A model generated the notes under the pieces. It was given only the letters and a program-made list of their open reading frames with translations. It was not told the origin of the DNA and searched no databases. A stretch of 64,000 nt of DNA from Albibacillus kandeliae. Its GTDB lineage: Bacteria; Pseudomonadota; Alphaproteobacteria; Rhodobacterales; Rhodobacteraceae. A program made the translations under genes and the position numbers. The DNA lies in the NCBI RefSeq assembly GCF_003116585.1, contig NZ_QEHM01000001.1, forward strand, positions 310,001 through 374,000, written 5' to 3'. Positions 33,928 through 41,486 of this stretch are shown here, piece by piece (the first letter of the stretch is position 1; each line of letters opens with the position of its first letter).

Positions 33928-34641
33928 TCAGGCGCTCTCGGCCGTCTGCTCGGGGGCGATCTGGCGCAACAGCATCCAGCGGATGTGGTCGGCATCGTCG
34001 CTCGGCAGCACTTCGATCATGTTAAGCCCTGCCTTGCGCAGGGCTTCTCGTTTCACGGCATCGCGCATGAACGCGTTTTGCAGGTGATGGCCGGTGCCCT
34101 GATACTCGATAGCGGCCGCGAGATAGCCCTCCCGGTCGATCACTGCGATGTCCAGACGCTTGGAATTGATCGAGGCATGGGCGTCCCTTTCCAGCGTCGG
34201 TTCCTTTGCCTCCGCCCTGATGACCTCGCCCAGGCTGACCTGCGCCATGACCCGAAATCCTCTGTTCAGATCATGGCAGACCCGTTCGACGGCTTCGAAC
34301 ACGCGGTACTCCTCCCGGTTCAGCAGCGGGCGCTTGCGAAACTCCGCCTGCCGGACGATCGACTGCTGATAGGCGGGGTCCGCGAGCGATTTCGATTTCG
34401 CGTTGGTATATGAAGTCGGGCGGAAACGCTTGGACGTCGAATAGCTCTTGGAGGCCGTGGTACCATTAGACCTGCGCCCCCCGGACCGCCGCCGGACAAC
34501 AGACATGACGGCCAGCGCGGAAAGGAACACGGCGATCAGACCGAGGACGATCAACTCGTCGATCGTGCCCCTCGAACTGCCGGGCAAAAGGGCCTTCAGC
34601 AGGCCCGATCCGCTCTCGCGTGCTTCTACCGTCTTCCACAT
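33928..34641 (-). CDS. Membrane-anchored DUF2726 protein
   Basis: A 237-residue protein with one membrane helix at about residues 22-42, a Ser/Arg/Lys-rich linker, and a C-terminal DUF2726 domain of the restriction-endonuclease-like fold (PLLNREEYRVFEAVERVC, RLDIAVIDREGYLAAAIEYQGTGHH, DAVKREALRKAGL). The RLDIAV...AIEYQG pattern matches the PD-(D/E)xK core. It lies antisense between fabD and fabG. Its role is unknown. Confidence 0.75.
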   Translation of the reverse strand: MWKTVEARESGSGLLKALLPGSSRGTIDELIVLGLIAVFLSALAVMSVVRRRSGGRRSNGTTASKSYSTSKRFRPTSYTNAKSKSLADPAYQQSIVRQAEFRKRPLLNREEYRVFEAVERVCHDLNRGFRVMAQVSLGEVIRAEAKEPTLERDAHASINSKRLDIAVIDREGYLAAAIEYQGTGHHLQNAFMRDAVKREALRKAGLNMIEVLPSDDADHIRWMLLRQIAPEQTAESA

Positions 34642-34746
34642 GGCAAAACCTGTTTCTTGAAAACCGGGGTTCAGGGTGCAATACGCAGGGGAATACAGAA
34701 CAAATCGGGTCATTTTGGGGCCTGATCGTGGAACGAGGACAAACCC

Positions 34747-35484
34747 ATGTTCGATCTGACAGGTAAATGCGCGCTGATTACCGGCGCGTCGGGCGGAATC
34801 GGGGGCGAGATCGCCAAGGCGCTGCATGCGGCCGGGGCCACGGTGGGGCTTTCGGGCACCCGGGTGGAGCCGCTGGAGGCGCTGGCGGCCGAACTGGGCG
34901 AGCGCGCCCATGTGCTGCCCTGCAACCTCTCCGACGCCGAGGCCGTGGCGGCGCTGCCCAAGCAGGCCGCCGACGCGATGGGCGCGGTCGACATCCTGGT
35001 GAACAACGCCGGCATCACCCGTGACAACCTGTTCATGCGGATGTCCGACGACGAATGGCAGAGCGTCATCGACGTGAACCTCACCTCGACCTTCAAGCTC
35101 TGCAAGGGCGTGCTGCGCGGCATGATGAAGGCCCGCTGGGGTCGCATCATCAACATCTCCTCGGTGGTCGGCGCCACCGGCAACCCGGGGCAGGGCAACT
35201 ACGCCGCCTCCAAGGCCGGGATGATCGGCATGTCCAAGTCGCTGGCCTACGAGGTGGCGAGCCGGGGGATCACGGTGAACGCCGTGGCGCCGGGTTTCAT
35301 CACCACCGCGATGACCGACAAGCTGACCGACGACCAGAAATCGGGTATCCTCACGCAGGTTCCCGCCGGCCGGATGGGAGAGGCCAACGAGATCGCCGCC
35401 GCAGTGCTGTATCTTGCCAGTCCCGAGGCCGCTTACGTCACCGGTTCGACCTTGCATGTGAACGGCGGTATGGCCATGTTCTAG
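34747..35484 (+). CDS. fabG: 3-oxoacyl-ACP reductase
   Basis: A 245-residue short-chain dehydrogenase: ALITGASGGIGGEIA (NADPH loop), NNAGITRDNLFMRM, catalytic Ser in INISSVVG and YAASKAG (YxxxK), and the FabG C-terminus. It reduces 3-oxoacyl-ACP in fatty acid elongation. It precedes acpP, as in most bacteria. Confidence 0.97.
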   Translation: MFDLTGKCALITGASGGIGGEIAKALHAAGATVGLSGTRVEPLEALAAELGERAHVLPCNLSDAEAVAALPKQAADAMGAVDILVNNAGITRDNLFMRMSDDEWQSVIDVNLTSTFKLCKGVLRGMMKARWGRIINISSVVGATGNPGQGNYAASKAGMIGMSKSLAYEVASRGITVNAVAPGFITTAMTDKLTDDQKSGILTQVPAGRMGEANEIAAAVLYLASPEAAYVTGSTLHVNGGMAMF

Positions 35485-35690
35485 GCCGTGAGGGGGCCAT
35501 CGGGAAAGCGTTTGCCAATGTCGATCTCTGTGCTATAGGCGGCGCAGATTTCGAAGGCAGGCTCTTGACTTTGCCCTGTCTGGCCCCGGATACCGGGAAC
35601 GAACTGCTCCAATCGGGGCGAATCCAAACCCACCCCGAGAGGGAACGGGCAGATCAGGGCACAACGCCCGCGAATGAATGAGGAACGGAC

Positions 35691-35924
35691 ATGAGCGACG
35701 TCGCAGACCGCGTTAAGAAAATCGTTGTCGAACACCTGGGTGTCGAAGAAGACAAGGTCACCGAAAACGCATCCTTCATCGACGATCTGGGCGCAGACAG
35801 CCTGGACACCGTCGAGCTGGTGATGGCCTTCGAAGAAGAGTTCGGTATCGAAATTCCGGATGACGCGGCCGAAACCATCCAGACCTTCGGCGACGCTGTG
35901 AAGTTCATCCAGGAAGCTTCCTGA
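35691..35924 (+). CDS. acpP: Acyl carrier protein
   Basis: 77 residues, acidic, with the phosphopantetheine Ser in [19 protein letters not shown] (residue ~38). It carries growing acyl chains. GAGGAACGGAC precedes the ATG, and a strong terminator follows. Confidence 0.98.
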   Translation: MSDVADRVKKIVVEHLGVEEDKVTENASFIDDLGADSLDTVELVMAFEEEFGIEIPDDAAETIQTFGDAVKFIQEAS

Positions 35925-35946
35925 TCCACTTCGTCAGTTGAACGTC

Positions 35947-35990
35947 AAAGCGGCGCCCTCCGGCAAGGAGGCGCCGCTTTTTCTTTTTTT
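35947..35990 (+). terminator. Intrinsic terminator of acpP
   Basis: AAAGCGGCGCC/GGCGCCGCTTT stem followed by a long T run. Confidence 0.93.
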
Positions 35991-36067
35991 CACCGGCAAG
36001 GTCTTGCCACCGGGGACCCCTGCCTGCCACAGATTGGTCCGAGGCAGGAATACAGGACGGGCGCGCA

Positions 36068-36607
36068 ATGATCCGATCCACCCCGAACATCAACACGTCG
36101 CGGCTGGCGCTGCGGGGCATGCGGCCCGAGGACTTCGACCGCTATGCCGAGATCTGGTCGATGCCGGACGTCGTCCGCAACATCGGCGGCGCCCCCTGGG
36201 ACCGCAGGCGCGCTTGGGAATCCTTCCTGCGCAACGCCGGGCACTGGCAGATGACGGGCTTTGGCCAATGGGCGGTGATCGACCTGAGAAGCCGGACGAT
36301 GATCGGCCAGGTCGGGTTCTTCTACGGCAGCCAGGAACTGGGGGACGATTTCGACAGCTTTCCGCAGGCGGGCTGGCTGCTGGTCCCCGAAGCGCAGGGC
36401 AACGGGTTCGCGCTCGAAGCGGCCCGCGCGGCCCATGACTGGTTCGACAGGGTCATCCCCGGCAAGCTGGTGGCGCGTATCTCGGGCGGCAATGCCCCGT
36501 CGCTGAGGCTGGCCGACCAGCTTGGCTACCGCGAGATCCGCCGCATCGACGATCCTGACGGCGACCTCGTGCTGCTGCGCCGCGATGGCCCACCGGGCAA
36601 CCGCTAG
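36068..36607 (+). CDS. GNAT-family N-acetyltransferase (RimJ/RimL-like)
   Basis: A 179-residue acetyltransferase: NTSRLALRGMRPEDFDRYAEIW at the start, then WAVIDLRSRTMIGQVGFF, GWLLVPEAQGNGFALEAARA (acetyl-CoA loop, Q/RxxGxG/A) and ISGGNAPSLRLADQLGYRE. The substrate is unknown; many relatives modify ribosomal proteins or small amines. Probably its own transcription unit. Confidence 0.88.
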   Translation: MIRSTPNINTSRLALRGMRPEDFDRYAEIWSMPDVVRNIGGAPWDRRRAWESFLRNAGHWQMTGFGQWAVIDLRSRTMIGQVGFFYGSQELGDDFDSFPQAGWLLVPEAQGNGFALEAARAAHDWFDRVIPGKLVARISGGNAPSLRLADQLGYREIRRIDDPDGDLVLLRRDGPPGNR

Positions 36608-36712
36608 GGCAGGCGAGCACTGCCGGTGAAGGTTACGAAATCTTAAACATTGGCCCGTCCGACTGTGCTATGATCGCCTGCGTCGATCATGGACAAGAGG
36701 GAGGTCCTGGCC

Positions 36713-37456
36713 ATGTTGATCTATCCGACCATCGAAATTCAGGACGGCCGCTGCGTCTCGCTGGACAAGGGGCGGCTGGACGAGCCGCTGATCTGGCACG
36801 TCGATCCCGTGGGCATGGCCCAGAGCTTTGCCAAGGCCGGGGCCGAGTGGATGCACCTGACGGATGTCGATGGCATCACCGGCAACGCACGCAACGCGGA
36901 ACTGGTCGAAACCATCATCCGCAAGGCGGGCATTCCGGTGCAGCTGGGCGGCGGCTTTCGCAGCCGCGACGGCGTGGAGCGGTGGATCGACAAGGGCGCA
37001 GGCCGCATCGTGATCGGCACCCTGGCCGCGCAGGAGCCGGACATCGTCAAGCAATTGGCCAAGTACCACCCTGACCAGATCGTGCTCGCACTCGATGTCT
37101 GGAACGGCCACGTGATGATCGACGGCTGGCGCCGTCAGAGCGCGATCACCCCCGAGGATTTCATCGCCGAGTTCGAGGATGTCCCGCTTGCCGCGATCAT
37201 CATCACCGATATCGACAGCGATATCGACGCGGTGGATGGTCGGCTCGGCGTGATCTCGGGCCTCGCGGCGCATTCGCGTACGCCGGTGATCGCCAGCGGC
37301 GTGGTGCGCACGGTGGACGATATCGCGCGGCTGAAATACATTCCCAACATCTCCGGGGCGCTGGTCGGGCGCGCGTTGTTCCGCAAGACCGTGGAACTGG
37401 GCGCGGCACTGCTCGAGGCGCGCCGTGGTCCCGAGAAAGTTGCGGAATTCATCTGA
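36713..37456 (+). CDS. HisA-like TIM-barrel protein (paralogue)
   Basis: A 247-residue barrel related to HisA/HisF. The opening strand reads IYPTIEIQDGRCVSLDKG. Phosphate-binding loops are GGGFRSRDG and ASGVVRTVDD, and the second catalytic-type Asp is in LALDVWNGHV. The residue equal to the first catalytic Asp of HisA (AIDLKDG) is Glu here (TIEIQDG). No other his genes are nearby, so this is probably not the biosynthetic HisA. The start at 36713 has GGAGG 9 bp upstream. It is 3 bp from the ureohydrolase-like gene, suggesting a joint function. Confidence 0.75.
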   Translation: MLIYPTIEIQDGRCVSLDKGRLDEPLIWHVDPVGMAQSFAKAGAEWMHLTDVDGITGNARNAELVETIIRKAGIPVQLGGGFRSRDGVERWIDKGAGRIVIGTLAAQEPDIVKQLAKYHPDQIVLALDVWNGHVMIDGWRRQSAITPEDFIAEFEDVPLAAIIITDIDSDIDAVDGRLGVISGLAAHSRTPVIASGVVRTVDDIARLKYIPNISGALVGRALFRKTVELGAALLEARRGPEKVAEFI

Positions 37457-37459
37457 TAC

Positions 37460-38395
37460 ATGACGACACTAAGTGAACTGCTGGGCGGCGCGGGCGCGCC
37501 GGAAACCTTCCTCGGCCTGCCAAAGGCGGCGGACGCGGGGCAGGGTGACATCGTGATCCTCGGCGCCGATTGCGCGACGCCCTACGCCAGTGTCGGCGCC
37601 TACTGCGCGGGCGGGGCCGACGCCATCCGCGCAGGCTCGGCCGATTACATGGGCGACCGGGCGCGGATCAACTTCGACCTCGGCACCTCCATGTTCCCCG
37701 AGGGGGTGCAGGTCGTCGACGCGGGCAACCTGCCCACCGATGCGCAGAACGCCGAAGGCAACCGGGCCCGCATCCGGCAGGCCATTGCCGAGGTCGTGGA
37801 CGCCGACGCGGTGCCGGTCCTGCTGGGCGGCGACGATTCCCTGCCCATTCCCATGCTCGAGGCGCTGGCGCCCCGCGGGCCGCTGACCATCCTCCAGATC
37901 GACGCCCATATCGACTGGCGCGACGATGTCGGGGGCGAACGCTGGGGCCTCAGCTCCACCATGCGCCGCGCCAGCGAGATGGCGCATGTCGAGCGGATCA
38001 TCCAGGTGGGCGCGCGCGGTGTCGGCTCGGCCGGACCGGCCGACCTCGCGGCAGCGCGGGCCTGGGGCGCGACGATCGTGCCCGCGGTCGAGTTGGAGAC
38101 CGGCGGGCTTCAGGCCGCGCTGGACCTGATCCCGGAGGGCGCGCAGGTGGTTGTCTGTTTCGACTGCGATGCGCTGGACCCCTCGATCATGCCTGCGGTC
38201 ATCGCGCCGACGAACGGCGGGCTGAGCTATGGACAGGCGCTGACGCTGATCCGAGGGGCCGCCGCGCGCGGCCGGATCGTGGCCTTCGACATGGTCGAGT
38301 TCATGCCCGCGAACGACAGGGACGGGGTCGGCGCACGGACCGCGGCACAGCTTCTGACCTCGGTTTTGGGAATTATTGCGGGACAGGTGGCGTGA
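37460..38395 (+). CDS. Arginase/agmatinase-family ureohydrolase
   Basis: A 311-residue ureohydrolase-fold enzyme. Two metal motifs are intact: DAHIDW (DAHxD) and FDCDALDPSIMP (DxDxxDP). The first motif reads GGDDS instead of the usual GGDHS, replacing a Mn-ligand His with Asp. The substrate specificity is therefore uncertain: agmatine, guanidino acids or something else. It is cotranscribed with the HisA-like gene. Confidence 0.82.
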   Translation: MTTLSELLGGAGAPETFLGLPKAADAGQGDIVILGADCATPYASVGAYCAGGADAIRAGSADYMGDRARINFDLGTSMFPEGVQVVDAGNLPTDAQNAEGNRARIRQAIAEVVDADAVPVLLGGDDSLPIPMLEALAPRGPLTILQIDAHIDWRDDVGGERWGLSSTMRRASEMAHVERIIQVGARGVGSAGPADLAAARAWGATIVPAVELETGGLQAALDLIPEGAQVVVCFDCDALDPSIMPAVIAPTNGGLSYGQALTLIRGAAARGRIVAFDMVEFMPANDRDGVGARTAAQLLTSVLGIIAGQVA

Positions 38396-38506
38396 TCGTG
38401 CTGGGTTAAGACGGCTTGCGCCCTTGCCCCGGTCCCCCGGTGCAGGGTAATAGCGGTTCGCAATTGAATACTCGCAAGCAGAGTTTAACGGGCAGAAGGG
38501 CAGTTC

Positions 38507-39766
38507 ATGCGCAGAGTCGTCGTAACGGGATTGGGTCTGGTCACACCGCTGGCAGACGGGGTGGAGGCAAGCTGGTCGCGGCTGCTGGACGGGCAGTCGG
38601 GCGCTGGCCCGATCACCCAGTTCGATCCGGAAGGTCTGGCAACCACCTATGCCTGCGAAGTGCCGCGCGGCGACGGTGCCGACGGAACCTTCAATCCGGA
38701 CGCCTACATGGAGCCGAAGGAACAGCGCAAGGTCGATACCTTCATCCTGTTCGGCGTGGCGGCGGCCCAGCAGGCCGTCGAGGACTCCGGCTGGAAGCCC
38801 GAGAGCGACGAGGACTTCTATCGCACCGGCGTCCTCATCGGCTCGGGCATCGGTGGCCTGAACTCCATCGCCAACACCGCCGTCATGATGGAAGAAAAGG
38901 GCCCCCGCCGGGTGAGCCCCTTCTTCGTGCCGGGCGCGCTGATCAACCTGATCTCGGGGCAGGTCAGCATCAAGTACGGCTTCAAGGGCCCCAACCACTC
39001 GGTGGTCACGGCCTGCTCGACCGGCGCGCACGCCATCGGCGACGCGGCCCGCATCATCATGCTGGGCGACGCGGACGTCATGGTTGCAGGCGGCGCCGAG
39101 GCGGCGATCTGCAAGATCGGCATCGCGGGCTTCAACGCCTGCAAGGCCCTGTCGACCAAACGTGCCGATGACCCGACCAAAGCCAGCCGCCCCTACGACG
39201 CGGACCGCGACGGTTTCGTCATGGGCGAGGGCGCGGGCATCGTCGTTCTGGAAGAATACGAGCACGCCAAGGCACGTGGCGCCAAGATCTACGCCGAGGT
39301 GCTGGGCTACGGCATGTCGGGCGACGCCTACCACATCACCGCCCCCTCCGAGGATGGCGACGGTGCCGAACGCTCGATGCGCGCAGCGCTGCGCTCGGCC
39401 GGGCTGGAGCCGTCTGCGGTCGACTACATCAACGCGCACGGCACCTCGACGATGGCCGACACCATCGAACTGGGCGCCGTGGAGCGCCTGCTGGGCAACC
39501 ACGCCAGCAATGTAACCATGTCGTCGACCAAGTCGGCCACCGGGCACCTGCTGGGCGCGGCCGGGGCAATCGAGGCGATCTTCTCGATCCTCGCCATCCG
39601 TGACCAGGTGGCGCCGCCGACGATCAACCTCGACAACCCGGCGGTGGAAACCCCGGTCGATCTGGCGCCCAACGCCAAGCGCGAGCGCAAGATCGACGTG
39701 GCCCTGTCGAACTCCTTCGGCTTTGGCGGCACTAACGCCAGCGTCATCTTCGGAAAGCCCAGCTGA
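38507..39766 (+). CDS. fabF: 3-oxoacyl-ACP synthase II
   Basis: A 419-residue condensing enzyme: N-terminal RRVVVTGLGLVTPLADG, active-site Cys in VTACSTGAHAIG, His in NAHGTSTMADTIE and in KSATGHLLGAAGA, and NSFGFGGTNAS at the end. It elongates acyl-ACP. Its stop overlaps the mltG start by one base (TGATG). Confidence 0.98.
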   Translation: MRRVVVTGLGLVTPLADGVEASWSRLLDGQSGAGPITQFDPEGLATTYACEVPRGDGADGTFNPDAYMEPKEQRKVDTFILFGVAAAQQAVEDSGWKPESDEDFYRTGVLIGSGIGGLNSIANTAVMMEEKGPRRVSPFFVPGALINLISGQVSIKYGFKGPNHSVVTACSTGAHAIGDAARIIMLGDADVMVAGGAEAAICKIGIAGFNACKALSTKRADDPTKASRPYDADRDGFVMGEGAGIVVLEEYEHAKARGAKIYAEVLGYGMSGDAYHITAPSEDGDGAERSMRAALRSAGLEPSAVDYINAHGTSTMADTIELGAVERLLGNHASNVTMSSTKSATGHLLGAAGAIEAIFSILAIRDQVAPPTINLDNPAVETPVDLAPNAKRERKIDVALSNSFGFGGTNASVIFGKPS

Positions 39767-40920
39767 TGTGGCGCAGCCTGGCCTCCAACATGCTTACCTT
39801 CCTGGTGGTCGGGCTGTTCCTGATTGGCGGCGCGATCCTCTGGGGGCAGTCCCAGTACACCGCCGAGGGCCCGCTGGACGAGGCGATCTGCCTGCGCGTC
39901 CAGTCGGGCTCGAACATGGGTAAGGTCAGTCTGAACCTGGCCGAGGAGGGCGCGGTCTCCAACGCTTCGATCTTCCGGATCGGCGCGAACTATTCTGAGA
40001 AGTCCAGCCAGCTCAAGGCCGGCAGCTTCCTGATCGAGCCGCACTCCTCGATGTCCGAGATCGTTGACCAGATCACCCGCAGCGGCGCCAGTACCTGCGG
40101 CACCGAGATCGTTCTGCGCGTCGGGGTAAACCACCTCGAGACGCAGGTCCGCGAACTGGACCCGTCGACCAACGAATTCACCGTAACCGCCGAGTTCGAC
40201 CCGGCAGTGGACGAAACCCCGGCACTCTACACCGAGAAGGCCGCCGAGGCCGACACCCGGTTCCGCATCTCGCTGGCCGAGGGCGTGACCAGCTGGCAGA
40301 TCGTCGAGGGGCTCAAGCAGATGCCGATCCTCGAAGGCGAGATCGCCACTGTGCCGCCCGAGGGGACCCTGGCCCCGGACAGCTACGAGGTCATCAAGGG
40401 CGCCTCGCGGCAGGAACTGCTCGACAAGATGGCCGCCTCGCAGAGCAAGCGCCTCGCCGATGCCTGGGAGTCGCGTGATGACGGGCTGCCGCTGGAAAGC
40501 GCGCAGGAACTGCTGATCCTTGCCTCGATCATCGAGAAGGAAACCGGGATCCCGGAAGAGCGGCGCGACGTCGCCAGCGTCTTCGTGAACCGTCTCAAGC
40601 AGGGCATGCGACTGCAGACCGACCCGACGGTGATCTACGGGATCACCAAGGGGCAGGGCGTGCTGGGCCGTGGCCTGCGCCAGAGCGAGCTGCGCGGCGT
40701 GACGCCGTGGAACACCTATGTGATCGAGGGGCTGCCGCCCACGCCGATTGCCAGCCCGGGCGCGGCCAGCCTCGAGGCAGCAGCGCATCCGGCGGCGACC
40801 GACTTCGTGTTCTTCGTGGCGGACGGCAGCGGCGGTCACGCGTTCTCGTCGACTCTGGAAGAGCACAATCGCAATGTCGCCAAGTGGCGTCGGATCGAAG
40901 CGGAGAAGGCCAACAACTGA
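39766..40920 (+). CDS. mltG: Endolytic transglycosylase MltG
   Basis: A 384-residue inner-membrane protein with one N-terminal helix (about residues 8-28). The YceG domain holds the catalytic Glu in LASIIEKETGIPEERRDVASVFVNRL and the segment LQTDPTVIYG. It cuts nascent peptidoglycan glycans. It is coupled to fabF, the usual neighbour in Rhodobacterales, and here precedes the GTA remnant. Confidence 0.95.
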   Translation: MWRSLASNMLTFLVVGLFLIGGAILWGQSQYTAEGPLDEAICLRVQSGSNMGKVSLNLAEEGAVSNASIFRIGANYSEKSSQLKAGSFLIEPHSSMSEIVDQITRSGASTCGTEIVLRVGVNHLETQVRELDPSTNEFTVTAEFDPAVDETPALYTEKAAEADTRFRISLAEGVTSWQIVEGLKQMPILEGEIATVPPEGTLAPDSYEVIKGASRQELLDKMAASQSKRLADAWESRDDGLPLESAQELLILASIIEKETGIPEERRDVASVFVNRLKQGMRLQTDPTVIYGITKGQGVLGRGLRQSELRGVTPWNTYVIEGLPPTPIASPGAASLEAAAHPAATDFVFFVADGSGGHAFSSTLEEHNRNVAKWRRIEAEKANN

Positions 40921-41005
40921 CGCCGCTCTGCCGCACGCGTTAACGGGTTGTTTACCAACTTCGTTGCGAATCAGTGGGTTAGGCGGCGCGTTTCCGCAAA
41001 TTTCC

Positions 41006-41034
41006 TTGACTTTGCGCGCGCTGGGGCGTATGGG
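41006..41034 (+). promoter_or_regulatory. Candidate promoter upstream of the GTA remnant
   Basis: TTGACT and TATGGG are separated by 17 bp, 108 bp upstream of the g1 start. An intrinsic terminator lies between this promoter and g1. Confidence 0.5.
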
Positions 41035-41060
41035 TCTAGGCACACTGGAACAAGTGAATG

Positions 41061-41098
41061 ACGGTCGTCGGGATACCCCCGGCGACCGTTTTGCTTTT
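41061..41098 (+). terminator. Intrinsic terminator/attenuator in the GTA leader
   Basis: A 12-bp stem (ACGGTCGTCGGG with CCCGGCGACCGT, one G-T pair) and a 5-base loop, followed by TTTTGCTTTT. It sits between the promoter and g1. Confidence 0.75.
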
Positions 41099-41141
41099 CC
41101 CCCTGCGGCGGGCGTGGCCCACGCGAGAGGACCCCATCGTC

Positions 41142-41486
41142 ATGACCCGAAGATCCGACGAAGACCGGCTGGCTGACAAGACCGAGCTGCTGGAGTCGCT
41201 CCACGGCTCGGTGCGCCGTGTGCGGCAGCAGGCGGAAACCCTCTTTCGTGACCTCGCGGCCGGGGAGGACGGCGACATCGCGCAGGTGGGTCGCGAGATC
41301 GCGGCGGCCGAGGGGCTGATCCGGACCTGTCAGAAAGTGGAGGCGAGCCTTGTCGAGCAACTCGAAAAGACCGAAGGGGTCGCCGGAAGTGCAGGGGCTC
41401 TCGATCTGGACTGGGCCCGGTCAGAGGTCCGCAGCCGGCTGGATCGCCTCCGGACCTCGGCACAGGCAGACCCTCTTCCTGAATGA
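41142..41486 (+). CDS. GTA g1-like small terminase
   Basis: A 114-residue helical protein (TELLESLHGSVRRVRQQAETL, DIAQVGREIAAAEGLIRTCQKVEASLVEQLEK). It matches in size, position and character the ORFg1 protein of Rhodobacter GTAs, the small terminase. The ATG follows GAGAGG. It overlaps the start of the terminase/g15 chimera. It appears intact although the rest of the cluster is gone. Confidence 0.72.
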   Translation: MTRRSDEDRLADKTELLESLHGSVRRVRQQAETLFRDLAAGEDGDIAQVGREIAAAEGLIRTCQKVEASLVEQLEKTEGVAGSAGALDLDWARSEVRSRLDRLRTSAQADPLPE

